NCBI GenBank assembly: GCA_964469165.1
Contig: CAYXXZ010000056.1
Coordinates: forward strand, 1-19,910
Direction: 5' to 3'
Source of the DNA: CAYXXZ01 sp964469165
Lineage (GTDB): Bacteria; Pseudomonadota; Gammaproteobacteria; Pseudomonadales; Porticoccaceae
Length of the DNA: 19,910 bases
The translations under genes were made by a program, and so were the position numbers. This document shows, piece by piece, positions 6,452 through 14,587 of this stretch. The notes under the pieces were generated by a model. It searched no databases, was not told the DNA's origin, and saw only the letters and a program-made list of their open reading frames with translations. Position 1 is the stretch's first letter. Each line of letters begins with the position of its first letter.

Positions 6452-8289
6452 CAGCCCTGCTCCTCCCCATTGCCTGACTGATCGCCATCGAGAATGGCCT
6501 TGATCAGCAGCAGCTTCTCCACCGAGTCACCGAGCTGGTGGTGAATCTCCGTGATCAACGACTCCCTGTCTTCGCCGCCCTGTTCAAAGCGTGCGCGCAA
6601 CGCCTCCAACAAGGCCTGAGCGTGACCGCCGATGGTTTCGCGCTTGCCGAAGGTGTTCATGGTGATCTTGTTGATCGAGGCACCCAGCGTGTTGTAGTTC
6701 GGCTTGCTGATGCTGACCTCGCCGCTGGCTTTATCCTTGGCGAACACCAACACCTTCTCCGGCTTGCTGTCGGAAATCAGGAAGGGCGTGTGGGTGGTAA
6801 CCAGCATTTCTTGTCCCGCATCCTCCACATCGGGCAAGCATTGACGCAGACGGGTAATGAAGCTGGCGCGCCAGTGCGGGTTGAAGTGGGTTTCTGGCTC
6901 GTCGAGTAGGAACAGGCTGTTGGTCTTGCGAAACAGCAGGCATAGCCCGAGGCTGTGCAGCATCTGGTACTCGCCGTCCGACAGATCTTTGAGCAGCATC
7001 GGCTTTTTTACGCCCTGCTTTGTGAAGTAAAAATTCTTGAAGCGCATGATGCGTTGATCGGAGGCTAGCGTCGGCACCGTCTCACTGACGTAGTGGCTGG
7101 TTGAGCGGTACAAGTCGGTCTTGATAGTATCGCTGACGCTATACAGGTTGAGCGTCAGCAGAACCTGCAAGGCCTGGAACAAAGCGAGTGCAGGGCCTGC
7201 CGGATCATCGAAATTGGCGCGGAAGGCTTGCTTTGTCGTTTCATTGATCCGGTAATCCAGGATCAGCGTGTCGGAAGCCTCATCGTAGAAATGCAACGTG
7301 GCACAGCGCTTTAGCTTTTCGACAATAGCCGTGCGTTCAGTACGCTCATCGCCATTGGCCTCTAGTCCTTGAAGCAGATTGAGTCGGTAATCTCCGGTCT
7401 CCGGATCAAGATAGACCACATTGCTATCTGTAAAACGACCATCCTGCGTTTCGGTGGGCAAGGCGTACTCACCCGAAGTAAAGGCAGCAATTTGCTGGCT
7501 TGTGGCCGGGATGCTGCGGCGCAGGACAATGCGGAACTCGCGCAGTGCCTCTATTCCCACATCCTCGCGGAAGGGCTGGAGAGTGGCTTCATCCTGGAGC
7601 AGAAGATTGCACAACAGAATAGCTTGGCTGAAGCCACTGTCCAGATAGGCCAGCCGCGTTTCGGGACGGCCGGGATAAGGGAGCTGTCGGGCCAGAGCAT
7701 TCCAGTACTCATCGAACTGGATGAAGCGCATCTTGAAAAACGGCAGGCTGAGAATCTCGTTCTCGCCGGAGGAGTAGCCCAGCACGTACTGCGGCAACAA
7801 CAGGTCACGCTCTTCATCAGTCAATGTGCTGAAAGCAAAACCCTCGACAGGGAATGCTTCGTTGTCCTCCCAGCGCAGCCACGGCGACTTGTCCCTCTCC
7901 TTGATCACTACCACGTGAGCGAACTCCGGACTACCGGGAGAACGGCGCTCCTTCGGTAACTTGATCAGGTATTCCAGTTCATAGGCGTTGGGATAGCCTT
8001 CGTGCTCTTGTATGCCGTCCGGATTGTCATCAGGGTCATACTGAAAGATGTCGGGCAAGAAATTGCGGCGTACGCGCTGCACCTCCAGCTGAAAGAAGAT
8101 CGCCGCCAACGCTTCGAGCAGGTTGGACTTACCGCTGCCGTTGGGGCCGGCGCACACGAAGGGTGCAAAACCTTCGGGCCGGGCCAATTCTTCCTGCCGG
8201 CCCCATTCAGTGCGGAAGTGATGCTCAAAACCACAGGGCAGGCTGCGAAAGCCGGCCGGGTCCGTGATTTTAAGGCGGAGCAGTTTCAT
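6451..8289 (-). CDS. AAA/ABC-type ATPase linked to restriction systems (PtuA-like), 612 aa
   Basis: This is an SMC/OLD-like ATPase of the kind found beside type I restriction genes. Walker A is GPNGSGKS at residues 48-55, the signature motif is LSDGEYQML with Asp438, Walker B is LFLLDEPETHF with Asp463-Glu464, and the switch histidine is His500 in TTHTPF. The region between (about 80-420) is a long insertion with no recognised catalytic motif. There is no C-terminal TOPRIM domain, so unlike OLD proteins it must rely on a partner nuclease, and the HNH protein directly downstream supplies one. The start overlaps the hsdS stop by four bases (ATGA). The fold family and the pairing follow the Septu PtuA/PtuB plan. 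A restriction-associated ATPase acting with HsdS is an alternative reading. Confidence 0.9.
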   Translation of the reverse strand: MKLLRLKITDPAGFRSLPCGFEHHFRTEWGRQEELARPEGFAPFVCAGPNGSGKSNLLEALAAIFFQLEVQRVRRNFLPDIFQYDPDDNPDGIQEHEGYPNAYELEYLIKLPKERRSPGSPEFAHVVVIKERDKSPWLRWEDNEAFPVEGFAFSTLTDEERDLLLPQYVLGYSSGENEILSLPFFKMRFIQFDEYWNALARQLPYPGRPETRLAYLDSGFSQAILLCNLLLQDEATLQPFREDVGIEALREFRIVLRRSIPATSQQIAAFTSGEYALPTETQDGRFTDSNVVYLDPETGDYRLNLLQGLEANGDERTERTAIVEKLKRCATLHFYDEASDTLILDYRINETTKQAFRANFDDPAGPALALFQALQVLLTLNLYSVSDTIKTDLYRSTSHYVSETVPTLASDQRIMRFKNFYFTKQGVKKPMLLKDLSDGEYQMLHSLGLCLLFRKTNSLFLLDEPETHFNPHWRASFITRLRQCLPDVEDAGQEMLVTTHTPFLISDSKPEKVLVFAKDKASGEVSISKPNYNTLGASINKITMNTFGKRETIGGHAQALLEALRARFEQGGEDRESLITEIHHQLGDSVEKLLLIKAILDGDQSGNGEEQG

Positions 8290-9863
8290 GCTGGGTTGTT
8301 CTCAGTTGGGGCCTTGAGTTCGATGCGGTTGCCCGCATCGTCAAACGCCTGCGCAAGCCGGCCAGCGGACAACGCGTTGAACACCCAGGTCTTGATGTGC
8401 TCGTAGTCGTTCGCTCCCAGTTCGAAATCACTGTCTGGGTGCAGTTCCGCCAGCCGGGTTTGCGCCGCCGCCATAAACTGCTGCACTGAAAACGGCGTTC
8501 TGTCCAGTTGACTGAGATAGACCTCCAGCCATTGCACTAGCAGATTATTGCGTGCCTCAGCACTCTCAAGTGCGGCCAACAAGTTGTCGGTATCGGGCAG
8601 GTCGATAGCAGGCAAGGCCTGCGCAACAGCTTCTGGCACGGCGGCTTGGTCTCCAATGGTAACGTCGGCGATATGCTGGGCAGGTGCGGGAAGAGGCACC
8701 CGCGACAAATCCAGCTCGCCCTTGAAGGCCTGCTGGCTTAGGGCACCGTAGAGGACTTCGAGGTCGGCGAGGCTTTGTTGGTATCGGGATTTAATGCCTT
8801 CGACTTTTTCGACGATGGTGGCAAATTCTCTTTGAAGTTCAATGGGAGGTTTGGGAACTGATAGCGCACGAAGAATTTCGAGGTTGATGTTCTTCTGTGC
8901 CGCAGCCGGTGCGTTTTTCTCCAAGATGGCTTGGAAGAACCAAAACAGGCCGAGCACATACAAGGTGTTGGACTCACCCTCGTGAGCAAGGAAGCCGACC
9001 ACGCTGTCGGGGAAGCATGCATCGAACGTCAGAATGCCGGTTTGTGCGATATTGGCCGCGATAGTGATGCAGAGCGTTCCAGCAGGCCATAGCTTGCTCT
9101 GCGCAAATCCCAGGTCGGAGTACGTCTGCGTGTACGTCGTGATGTAGGTTCCGGCGTTTGATACTTCGCCGGTCTGGATGAGCGGATGCAGGCCACCAAG
9201 TAGTTTGGGATCGTTTCGCGGGCGGTGTTTGGACACGCCACGATTAATTGAGCCCAGTTGCTCAAGCGGAGCTGGTGTCCACCCCTTCTCATTCCGCACC
9301 GGGTCGCCGAACATCTCCAGAAATACGCTCTTGAGCAGGTCGTCGAGTTGTTGCAGGTGTTGTTTTCGCTGGGCGATTAGTCCTTCCACTTTACCGAGCA
9401 GATGGGCAATACGGATTTGGTCGCCGTGGGGAGGCAAGGGAATTTTTATGCTCTCCAACCCCTTGAATTTCAGCGAGTCACGTACAGCACCTTCCGTGCT
9501 GTCTCTGATCTGGGCATTTCCACAGTCACTCTTTAAATAGCGCAACAAATAGTCGGCGTGAATATTTTTTTTGCACTCAAAAACAACATACAGCGGACTT
9601 ACCAGCACCGAACTGCCATGTCGAAGGTAATCAATAGACCCAACATTGATACGTGAAGGATTGTAGGCAAACTGCCCAGGGTTAACGACCTTATAGCTTG
9701 AGACGTCTTTACTGAAAACCTCTTTTCTAAAGTAATCGGTTGATCTAGTGAAGCCTTCCGAATTAGTGACAGAAAACACTTCAAAATCAGCTTTAGACCG
9801 ATTCCGTCGACTCACATGCTCAACATGTTTTCCGATTTCAACTATAGGGAAACGGCTTTTCAT
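8286..9863 (-). CDS. hsdS: Type I restriction specificity subunit HsdS with a C-terminal extension
   Basis: HsdS recognises the bipartite DNA target and holds two HsdM subunits. Two variable target-recognition domains are each followed by a conserved helical repeat: PPHGDQIRIAHLLGKVEGLI with LLKSVFLEMFGD (about 147-190), and PPIELQREFATIVEKVEGIK with LSQQAFKGEL (about 335-384). The FKGEL motif usually ends an HsdS protein, but here some 140 more residues follow (386-525). These comprise an Ala/Pro-rich linker and a folded-looking helical domain including NNLLVQWLEVYLSQL and NDYEHIKTWVFNALSAG. The start overlaps the hsdM stop (ATGA, 9860-9863) and the stop overlaps the ATPase start (8286-8289). 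The extension could contact the ATPase or HNH partners; that is inference. Confidence 0.93.
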   Translation of the reverse strand: MKSRFPIVEIGKHVEHVSRRNRSKADFEVFSVTNSEGFTRSTDYFRKEVFSKDVSSYKVVNPGQFAYNPSRINVGSIDYLRHGSSVLVSPLYVVFECKKNIHADYLLRYLKSDCGNAQIRDSTEGAVRDSLKFKGLESIKIPLPPHGDQIRIAHLLGKVEGLIAQRKQHLQQLDDLLKSVFLEMFGDPVRNEKGWTPAPLEQLGSINRGVSKHRPRNDPKLLGGLHPLIQTGEVSNAGTYITTYTQTYSDLGFAQSKLWPAGTLCITIAANIAQTGILTFDACFPDSVVGFLAHEGESNTLYVLGLFWFFQAILEKNAPAAAQKNINLEILRALSVPKPPIELQREFATIVEKVEGIKSRYQQSLADLEVLYGALSQQAFKGELDLSRVPLPAPAQHIADVTIGDQAAVPEAVAQALPAIDLPDTDNLLAALESAEARNNLLVQWLEVYLSQLDRTPFSVQQFMAAAQTRLAELHPDSDFELGANDYEHIKTWVFNALSAGRLAQAFDDAGNRIELKAPTENNPA

Positions 9864-11524
9864 CCCACCATCCCCTTCAGCTCCAACAATTCGCGCAAGA
9901 TGCCACTTTGCACCTTGGCGAGGCCCGCCTCATCCACATCTCCCACCTCGGCCTGAATCAGACGATCCAGAATCACGCCCGGCGCGTCGTAGAGCACTTC
10001 CTCGAAGACATCCTGCTTGTAGCGGGAGAGCGAGAGGTCATAGTTATTCTTTTCGTCGGCAATCTCGCTGCGCGGCACCATGAAATATTTCGCCGTGCGG
10101 TCAGTGTCAGCGGCGTGATTACGGGCGTGATACTTGACAATAATGTCTTGCAGGTCGCCGTAGCCTTCCTGCTTGCTGCGCTTGTCGTCCAGCGAATAGC
10201 CGTCGGCGGCCATTTCGTAAAACCAGACGTGTTCGGTTGCGGGCTGGGTAACATTGTCCTTAGGCCCCCAGACCTTGGTGAACAGCAGGATGGCGGTGCT
10301 GACCCCCGCATAGGGTTTGAACACGCCGCTGGGCATCGTGATCACGGCCTTGAGGTCGCAACGCTCCACCAGCAACTGGCGCAGCGCTCTGAACGCGCCG
10401 CCGGAGCCGAACAGCACGCCCTGTGGCACGATCACGCAAGCAGTGCCGCCCTTCTTGAGCAGGCGGTAGATGTTCTCGACAAACAGCAGCTCGGTTTTGG
10501 TGGTGGCCAGTTGCAGGTTCTCGTTGATGTCGCCCTTGTCGATGCTGCCGGTGAAGGGCGGGTTGGCCATCACGATGTCGTATTCGGATTCCTCTGTGTA
10601 GCTCTTACTCAGGGTGTCCTTGTAGTCGATGTGCGGCTCGTCAATGCCGTGCATCATCAGGTTCATCAGCCCCAAGCGCACCATGGTGGCGTCGATGTCG
10701 TAGCCCCACAGCGAGCTGGCCAGAATGGACTGCGCTTTTTCGGTAAGGGCGGCGGCGACCGAGGTGCGCACGAAGCCATCTTCATCGGGCGTCAGGGCTT
10801 TGCTGCCTGCCTTGATGGCAAGCTGCGTGACGATGTATTGGTAAGCCCCGAGCAAAAAGCCACCGGAACCGCAGGCTGGATCGGCGATCTTGTGGCCCAG
10901 TTGTGGCTGTACCAGATCGGCCATCAGTTTGATGATGTGGCGCGGAGTGCGGAACTGGCCGTTCTTACCTGCGGTGGCGATCTCGGACAGCAGCATTTCA
11001 TAGACATCGCCCTGGATGTCCTGAAAAGCCTGGCCGTTCTCACGCGAATCGCGCTCCATCACTTTGAAGATTTCGTCGATGGTCTTCACCGCCTCCACCA
11101 GCAGGGCCGGTTTGGGGATGATGAACACCGCATTCTTCATGTGGTGGGTGAAGTTGGACTCGGCACCGTTCAGGTCCTTGAGGAAAGGGAATACCTTGCC
11201 TTGCACGTGCTGCAGCATTTCTTCCGCCTGCATGCGCTTAAATTCGCTCCAGCGCAACGTCCGCTTGTCGATGGCGAATTTTTCAGGTTCCTGCTGGTTG
11301 CGGTACTCGGGCGGAATCCAGCTGCCTTCAAACTTGGAGGCGTAGTTCTCGCCGATCCATTCGGCATCGGCCTGACGTTTCTGGTCCAGCTCGTCGAGCC
11401 GTTTCATGAAGAGCAGGTAGGTGATCTGCTCGATGGCTGTGAGTGGGTTGCTGATGCCGCCACTCCAGAATTTGTTCCAGAGCTGGTCGATCTTGCTTTT
11501 GAGTTCGGGGTTGTTCTGTAGCAT
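9860..11524 (-). CDS. hsdM: Type I N6-adenine methyltransferase subunit HsdM, 554 aa
   Basis: HsdM transfers a methyl group from S-adenosylmethionine to adenine N6 in the target set by HsdS, marking host DNA. An N-terminal helical HsdM domain (KIDQLWNKFWSGG, YLLFMKRLDELD) leads to the methylase fold. Motif I is DPACGSGGF starting at Asp215, and motif IV is NPPF at 321-324, the amino-methyltransferase type. GQFRTPRHII before motif I and the PQGVLFGSGGAFRALRQLL region are also typical of HsdM. Length is normal. The ATG at 11524 has an AGGG ribosome binding site and lies 15 bases after the hsdR stop, so hsdR is promoter-proximal. Confidence 0.97.
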   Translation of the reverse strand: MLQNNPELKSKIDQLWNKFWSGGISNPLTAIEQITYLLFMKRLDELDQKRQADAEWIGENYASKFEGSWIPPEYRNQQEPEKFAIDKRTLRWSEFKRMQAEEMLQHVQGKVFPFLKDLNGAESNFTHHMKNAVFIIPKPALLVEAVKTIDEIFKVMERDSRENGQAFQDIQGDVYEMLLSEIATAGKNGQFRTPRHIIKLMADLVQPQLGHKIADPACGSGGFLLGAYQYIVTQLAIKAGSKALTPDEDGFVRTSVAAALTEKAQSILASSLWGYDIDATMVRLGLMNLMMHGIDEPHIDYKDTLSKSYTEESEYDIVMANPPFTGSIDKGDINENLQLATTKTELLFVENIYRLLKKGGTACVIVPQGVLFGSGGAFRALRQLLVERCDLKAVITMPSGVFKPYAGVSTAILLFTKVWGPKDNVTQPATEHVWFYEMAADGYSLDDKRSKQEGYGDLQDIIVKYHARNHAADTDRTAKYFMVPRSEIADEKNNYDLSLSRYKQDVFEEVLYDAPGVILDRLIQAEVGDVDEAGLAKVQSGILRELLELKGMVG

Positions 11525-11539
11525 GGGATGCCCTGTTCT

Positions 11540-14338
11540 TTAAGCCGCCAACCGCTCGGTCAGCAGCAGGATTTCGTTGATTTCTGCCGGGCCGAACACG
11601 CCACGGATGCCTTGCGGGTGGATAACCGTGAAGGGGGCATTGATCAGGTCTCTTCTCTCCACCTTTTCGCGCTCGATGATGAAGTTCTTCAACAGATTAA
11701 GGAACTCCATCTGGCGGCTGGACAAGGTGGTGTGGGCACGAATGAACTGGTCGAACGCAGCGCTGACTTCGTCGGGGAAGCTCTGCAGGACTTCGATGCC
11801 GAGGATGTGCCGGATGAACTGGATAAAGCGCGCCTTGCGGTTCTTGTAGACCTGGCGCAGCAAGTCTTCAGTGATGTGTGGATGTTCTTCATGCAGCAGT
11901 TCAGCCAGCTGGCTGGCCTCGTCTGCACTCACCGTTTCGCCACTCTTGATTTTCTGCAGCACAGGATTGTGGTCAGTGAGCTCGGTAATCAATGCTTCAA
12001 CCATTTCGCGGTAGCGGCTGATGCTCACTGCTTCGTGTTGAGGGCCAAACTCGACCCGCTCCTTGTTGTGCAGTATGTCGGTGAGATCCAGATGTACCGG
12101 CCCCGGGCTCGCCATCTGCTCGCGGAATTTCATCAGCGGGCCGAGCTTGGCCACCAACTCATCAAAGACCTCTTCGTCGGCCGTGACCCAGTAATGGTTG
12201 GCTTGGGCGGCGCGGATCAAGGCTTCTTCTTGCTTGACGAAGCTGACCGAGAGCGGCAGTTCGCCGATCTGCTCGACGATGCCCTCTTTGAGCGTGTCGG
12301 CCTGCTCTTTGTCGTCATTGAGTACGGCCAGTGAGTATTCGAGTACGTCGCGCTCGAAACGCATGGCCTTGAAGTCGGCTTCCGACACGGTACGAAACAA
12401 TGGCTTGATTTCGCCGCGCAGAAATTCCAGCTTCTGGGGAGTGAGGTTGATCCAGAAATTTTCTTCGTCCAACCGGGCCAGTGCAACGGCGGCATCTTTG
12501 ATTACTACGGAGTCTTTGGGCAGTGCGGCGATCTGCTGGCGCAGTTTGGCCACCTCGCGTTCAGTGATATCGATTTGGTTGATGGCAATGGCCTTGTCGA
12601 TCTTGTCGAGGCGCAGGCCGACCAAGCGCACGGGTAGTGGTAGCTGGGGTTTGAGTTCCTTGCCCTTGGGTTGCAGCTTGAAGTATTCGAAGTTGTCCCA
12701 GCAATCGAGAATCAGGAATACGTCTTTCTCGGTACACCAAGGCTTGGGCTTGCTTGCTTCCAGCAGGCGGGTGCCGCGACCGATCATCTGCCAGAACTTG
12801 GTGTAGGAATACACTGGTTTGGCAAAGACCAGATTGACGATTTCTCGCACATCGATGCCGGTATCGAGCATATCCACGCTGATGGCGATGCGTGGCATGT
12901 CATTGTTGGTGAACTGATCGAGCAGGCCACCCTTGCCGTAGACGCGGGGGTCATCCGAGACCAGCACCTTGGCCAGTTCACCATGGTATTGCGGATATAG
13001 CTTGTCGAAGATTTCCTCGATGCGACGAGCATGGGCCTTAGAGGAGCAGAAGAAGATCGTCTTGCCAGGCAGCACGCCGTTGCCGTCCTTGATGCACTCC
13101 TCCATGAACTCTCGGACTATCAGGGTGTTGGTGCCCTTGTTGATGACCTGCTTTTCAAGCTGAGTACCTTCGAAGTTGATTTCTTCAATGTCCTTGCCCT
13201 GCAGGATGAGCTTTTTCTGGTCTTCCAGTGAAATAGTGCGCTTGCTGATGCCTTCCATCTGGAACCGGGTCTGGATTTTCATGACCTGGAAGTTGCAGAG
13301 ATAGGGAGGCACGCGATTGACGGCTTCTTCGAAGGTATAGGCGAAGGTAGGCAAACCGTCTTCGCAGTGGAAAAGCTGGAAGGTGTTATGGTCGATGATG
13401 TCGGTCGGCGTGGCCGTCAGGCCGAGGGTGATGGTTTTGAAGTAATCGAGGATTTCGCCGTAGGTGTTGTAGATGGACCGATGGCTTTCGTCCACGACGA
13501 TAAAGTCGAAGAAGTGCGGTGACAGGTGCTGGACTTCATCACGGATGATGTTGAGCATCGTTGGGTAGGTCGCCACATAGATACGGCGATCCTTGGCAAT
13601 GAGCTTTTCACCCACGTTGGGCCAGCGAGGCTCGTTGGGCAGGTGTTCCTTGAACGCGGCCAAGGCCTGCTCGCGCAGGGCAATGCGGTCAACCAGGAAC
13701 AGCACCTTCTCGGCATGGCCTGCACGCATCAGCGCATCGACCATGGCAATGCAGGTGCGCGTTTTGCCGGTACCGGTGGCCATCACCAGCAGGAAGTCGC
13801 GTTTTTTCTGCTCGATACCTTCAAGCACTGAACGAATCGCGCGAATCTGGTAGTCCCGGCCGGCAATCGAGGTATTGATGAACTCTTGCGTCAGTGGCTT
13901 CCGGTTGCGGCGGATGTAGGAAAAGCGCTCCAGATCGTCGCGCGTGGGGAAACCGACGACCTTGCGGGGTGGTGCGTTTTCCAGATCCCAGAAAAAGGTT
14001 TCGAGGCCGTTGGTGTAGAAGCAGAATGGCAGTTCGCTGCCCAGTTGCTTCTGAATGTTGTAGCAGTACTGCTTGGCTTGCTCGCGGCCAAGCGCGGCAT
14101 CTCGGAGGGTTTTTTTGGCCTCGATCACGGCCAGTGGCTTACCGTCTTTGCCCAGCAAGACGTAATCGCTGAACTGATGGCCCTGATATGGGGTGCGTGG
14201 TTCAGCCACACCCTCTGTTAGCGCAGTGAGGATGTCGAATTCTTCGATAATCTGAGTCGGGTCTTTGACATTCCATCCAGACAACATGAGTTGTTGGTCG
14301 ATCAAATCGGCTCGTGTCTGTGCCTCGGATTTAGACAT
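11540..14338 (-). CDS. hsdR: Type I restriction ATP-dependent endonuclease subunit HsdR, EcoEI-like, 932 aa
   Basis: HsdR translocates DNA using ATP and cuts unmodified DNA far from the target. The N-terminal nuclease shows Asp58 (FSDYVLL) with Glu73-x-Lys75 (AVIEAKK), the PD-(D/E)xK triad. The superfamily 2 motor follows: Walker A MATGTGKT at 186-193, the DEAD-like box VVDESHRS, LGLTATP, then SVDMLDTGIDV and QMIGRGTR. The C-terminal third fits the EcoEI-type HsdR C-terminal domain. An AGAGG ribosome binding site precedes the ATG by about eight bases. Directly upstream on the coding strand is GCGTTAGGCATG, an integron-style core site touching the start codon. The promoter should lie in the 250 bases to 14587, which mostly hold a MITE-like insert; read-through from the ABC-3C operon is possible. 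Confidence 0.97.
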   Translation of the reverse strand: MSKSEAQTRADLIDQQLMLSGWNVKDPTQIIEEFDILTALTEGVAEPRTPYQGHQFSDYVLLGKDGKPLAVIEAKKTLRDAALGREQAKQYCYNIQKQLGSELPFCFYTNGLETFFWDLENAPPRKVVGFPTRDDLERFSYIRRNRKPLTQEFINTSIAGRDYQIRAIRSVLEGIEQKKRDFLLVMATGTGKTRTCIAMVDALMRAGHAEKVLFLVDRIALREQALAAFKEHLPNEPRWPNVGEKLIAKDRRIYVATYPTMLNIIRDEVQHLSPHFFDFIVVDESHRSIYNTYGEILDYFKTITLGLTATPTDIIDHNTFQLFHCEDGLPTFAYTFEEAVNRVPPYLCNFQVMKIQTRFQMEGISKRTISLEDQKKLILQGKDIEEINFEGTQLEKQVINKGTNTLIVREFMEECIKDGNGVLPGKTIFFCSSKAHARRIEEIFDKLYPQYHGELAKVLVSDDPRVYGKGGLLDQFTNNDMPRIAISVDMLDTGIDVREIVNLVFAKPVYSYTKFWQMIGRGTRLLEASKPKPWCTEKDVFLILDCWDNFEYFKLQPKGKELKPQLPLPVRLVGLRLDKIDKAIAINQIDITEREVAKLRQQIAALPKDSVVIKDAAVALARLDEENFWINLTPQKLEFLRGEIKPLFRTVSEADFKAMRFERDVLEYSLAVLNDDKEQADTLKEGIVEQIGELPLSVSFVKQEEALIRAAQANHYWVTADEEVFDELVAKLGPLMKFREQMASPGPVHLDLTDILHNKERVEFGPQHEAVSISRYREMVEALITELTDHNPVLQKIKSGETVSADEASQLAELLHEEHPHITEDLLRQVYKNRKARFIQFIRHILGIEVLQSFPDEVSAAFDQFIRAHTTLSSRQMEFLNLLKNFIIEREKVERRDLINAPFTVIHPQGIRGVFGPAEINEILLLTERLAA

Positions 14339-14398
14339 GCCTAACGCCTCTTTGATGGCATCTGTGTGGAAACAAATGCAGCCCTAGAAAGTACCTAA

Positions 14399-14575
14399 TT
14401 AGCCCATCCCTCAGCCATGACGATTGTTCGCCAAGCACAGATCCCTTTCCAGGCAAGGCTTGTAGCGCATCAGCACCCAAAGCAGTCGAGGGCGGAACAG
14501 CAAGTGTGCTTCTTCGGCCGGCGAGCGCCTGTCTGCTTCGCTTTCAAGGAGTCGTTGGCTGAGGGATGGGACTAA
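14399..14575. mobile_element. MITE-like element, 177 bp with 19-20 bp terminal inverted repeats
   Basis: TTAGCCCATCCCTCAGCCA at 14399-14417 is matched in inverse by TGGCTGAGGGATGGGACTAA at 14556-14575, with a single one-base gap. The inside (about 138 bp) codes for nothing. CTAA flanks the right end and a similar CCTAA the left, so a short target duplication is possible but not certain. Non-autonomous insertions look like this. It sits in the only substantial gap of the minus-strand gene series, between the ABC-3C ATPase and hsdR, where the hsdR promoter would be expected. Confidence 0.65.
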
Positions 14576-14587
14576 ACAGGATCAATT

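Noticed and set aside
9908..11521. 537-aa plus-strand open frame
   Set aside because: It is the antisense shadow of hsdM, whose methylase motifs are unmistakable; the shadow has low-complexity His/Val/Gly-rich sequence.
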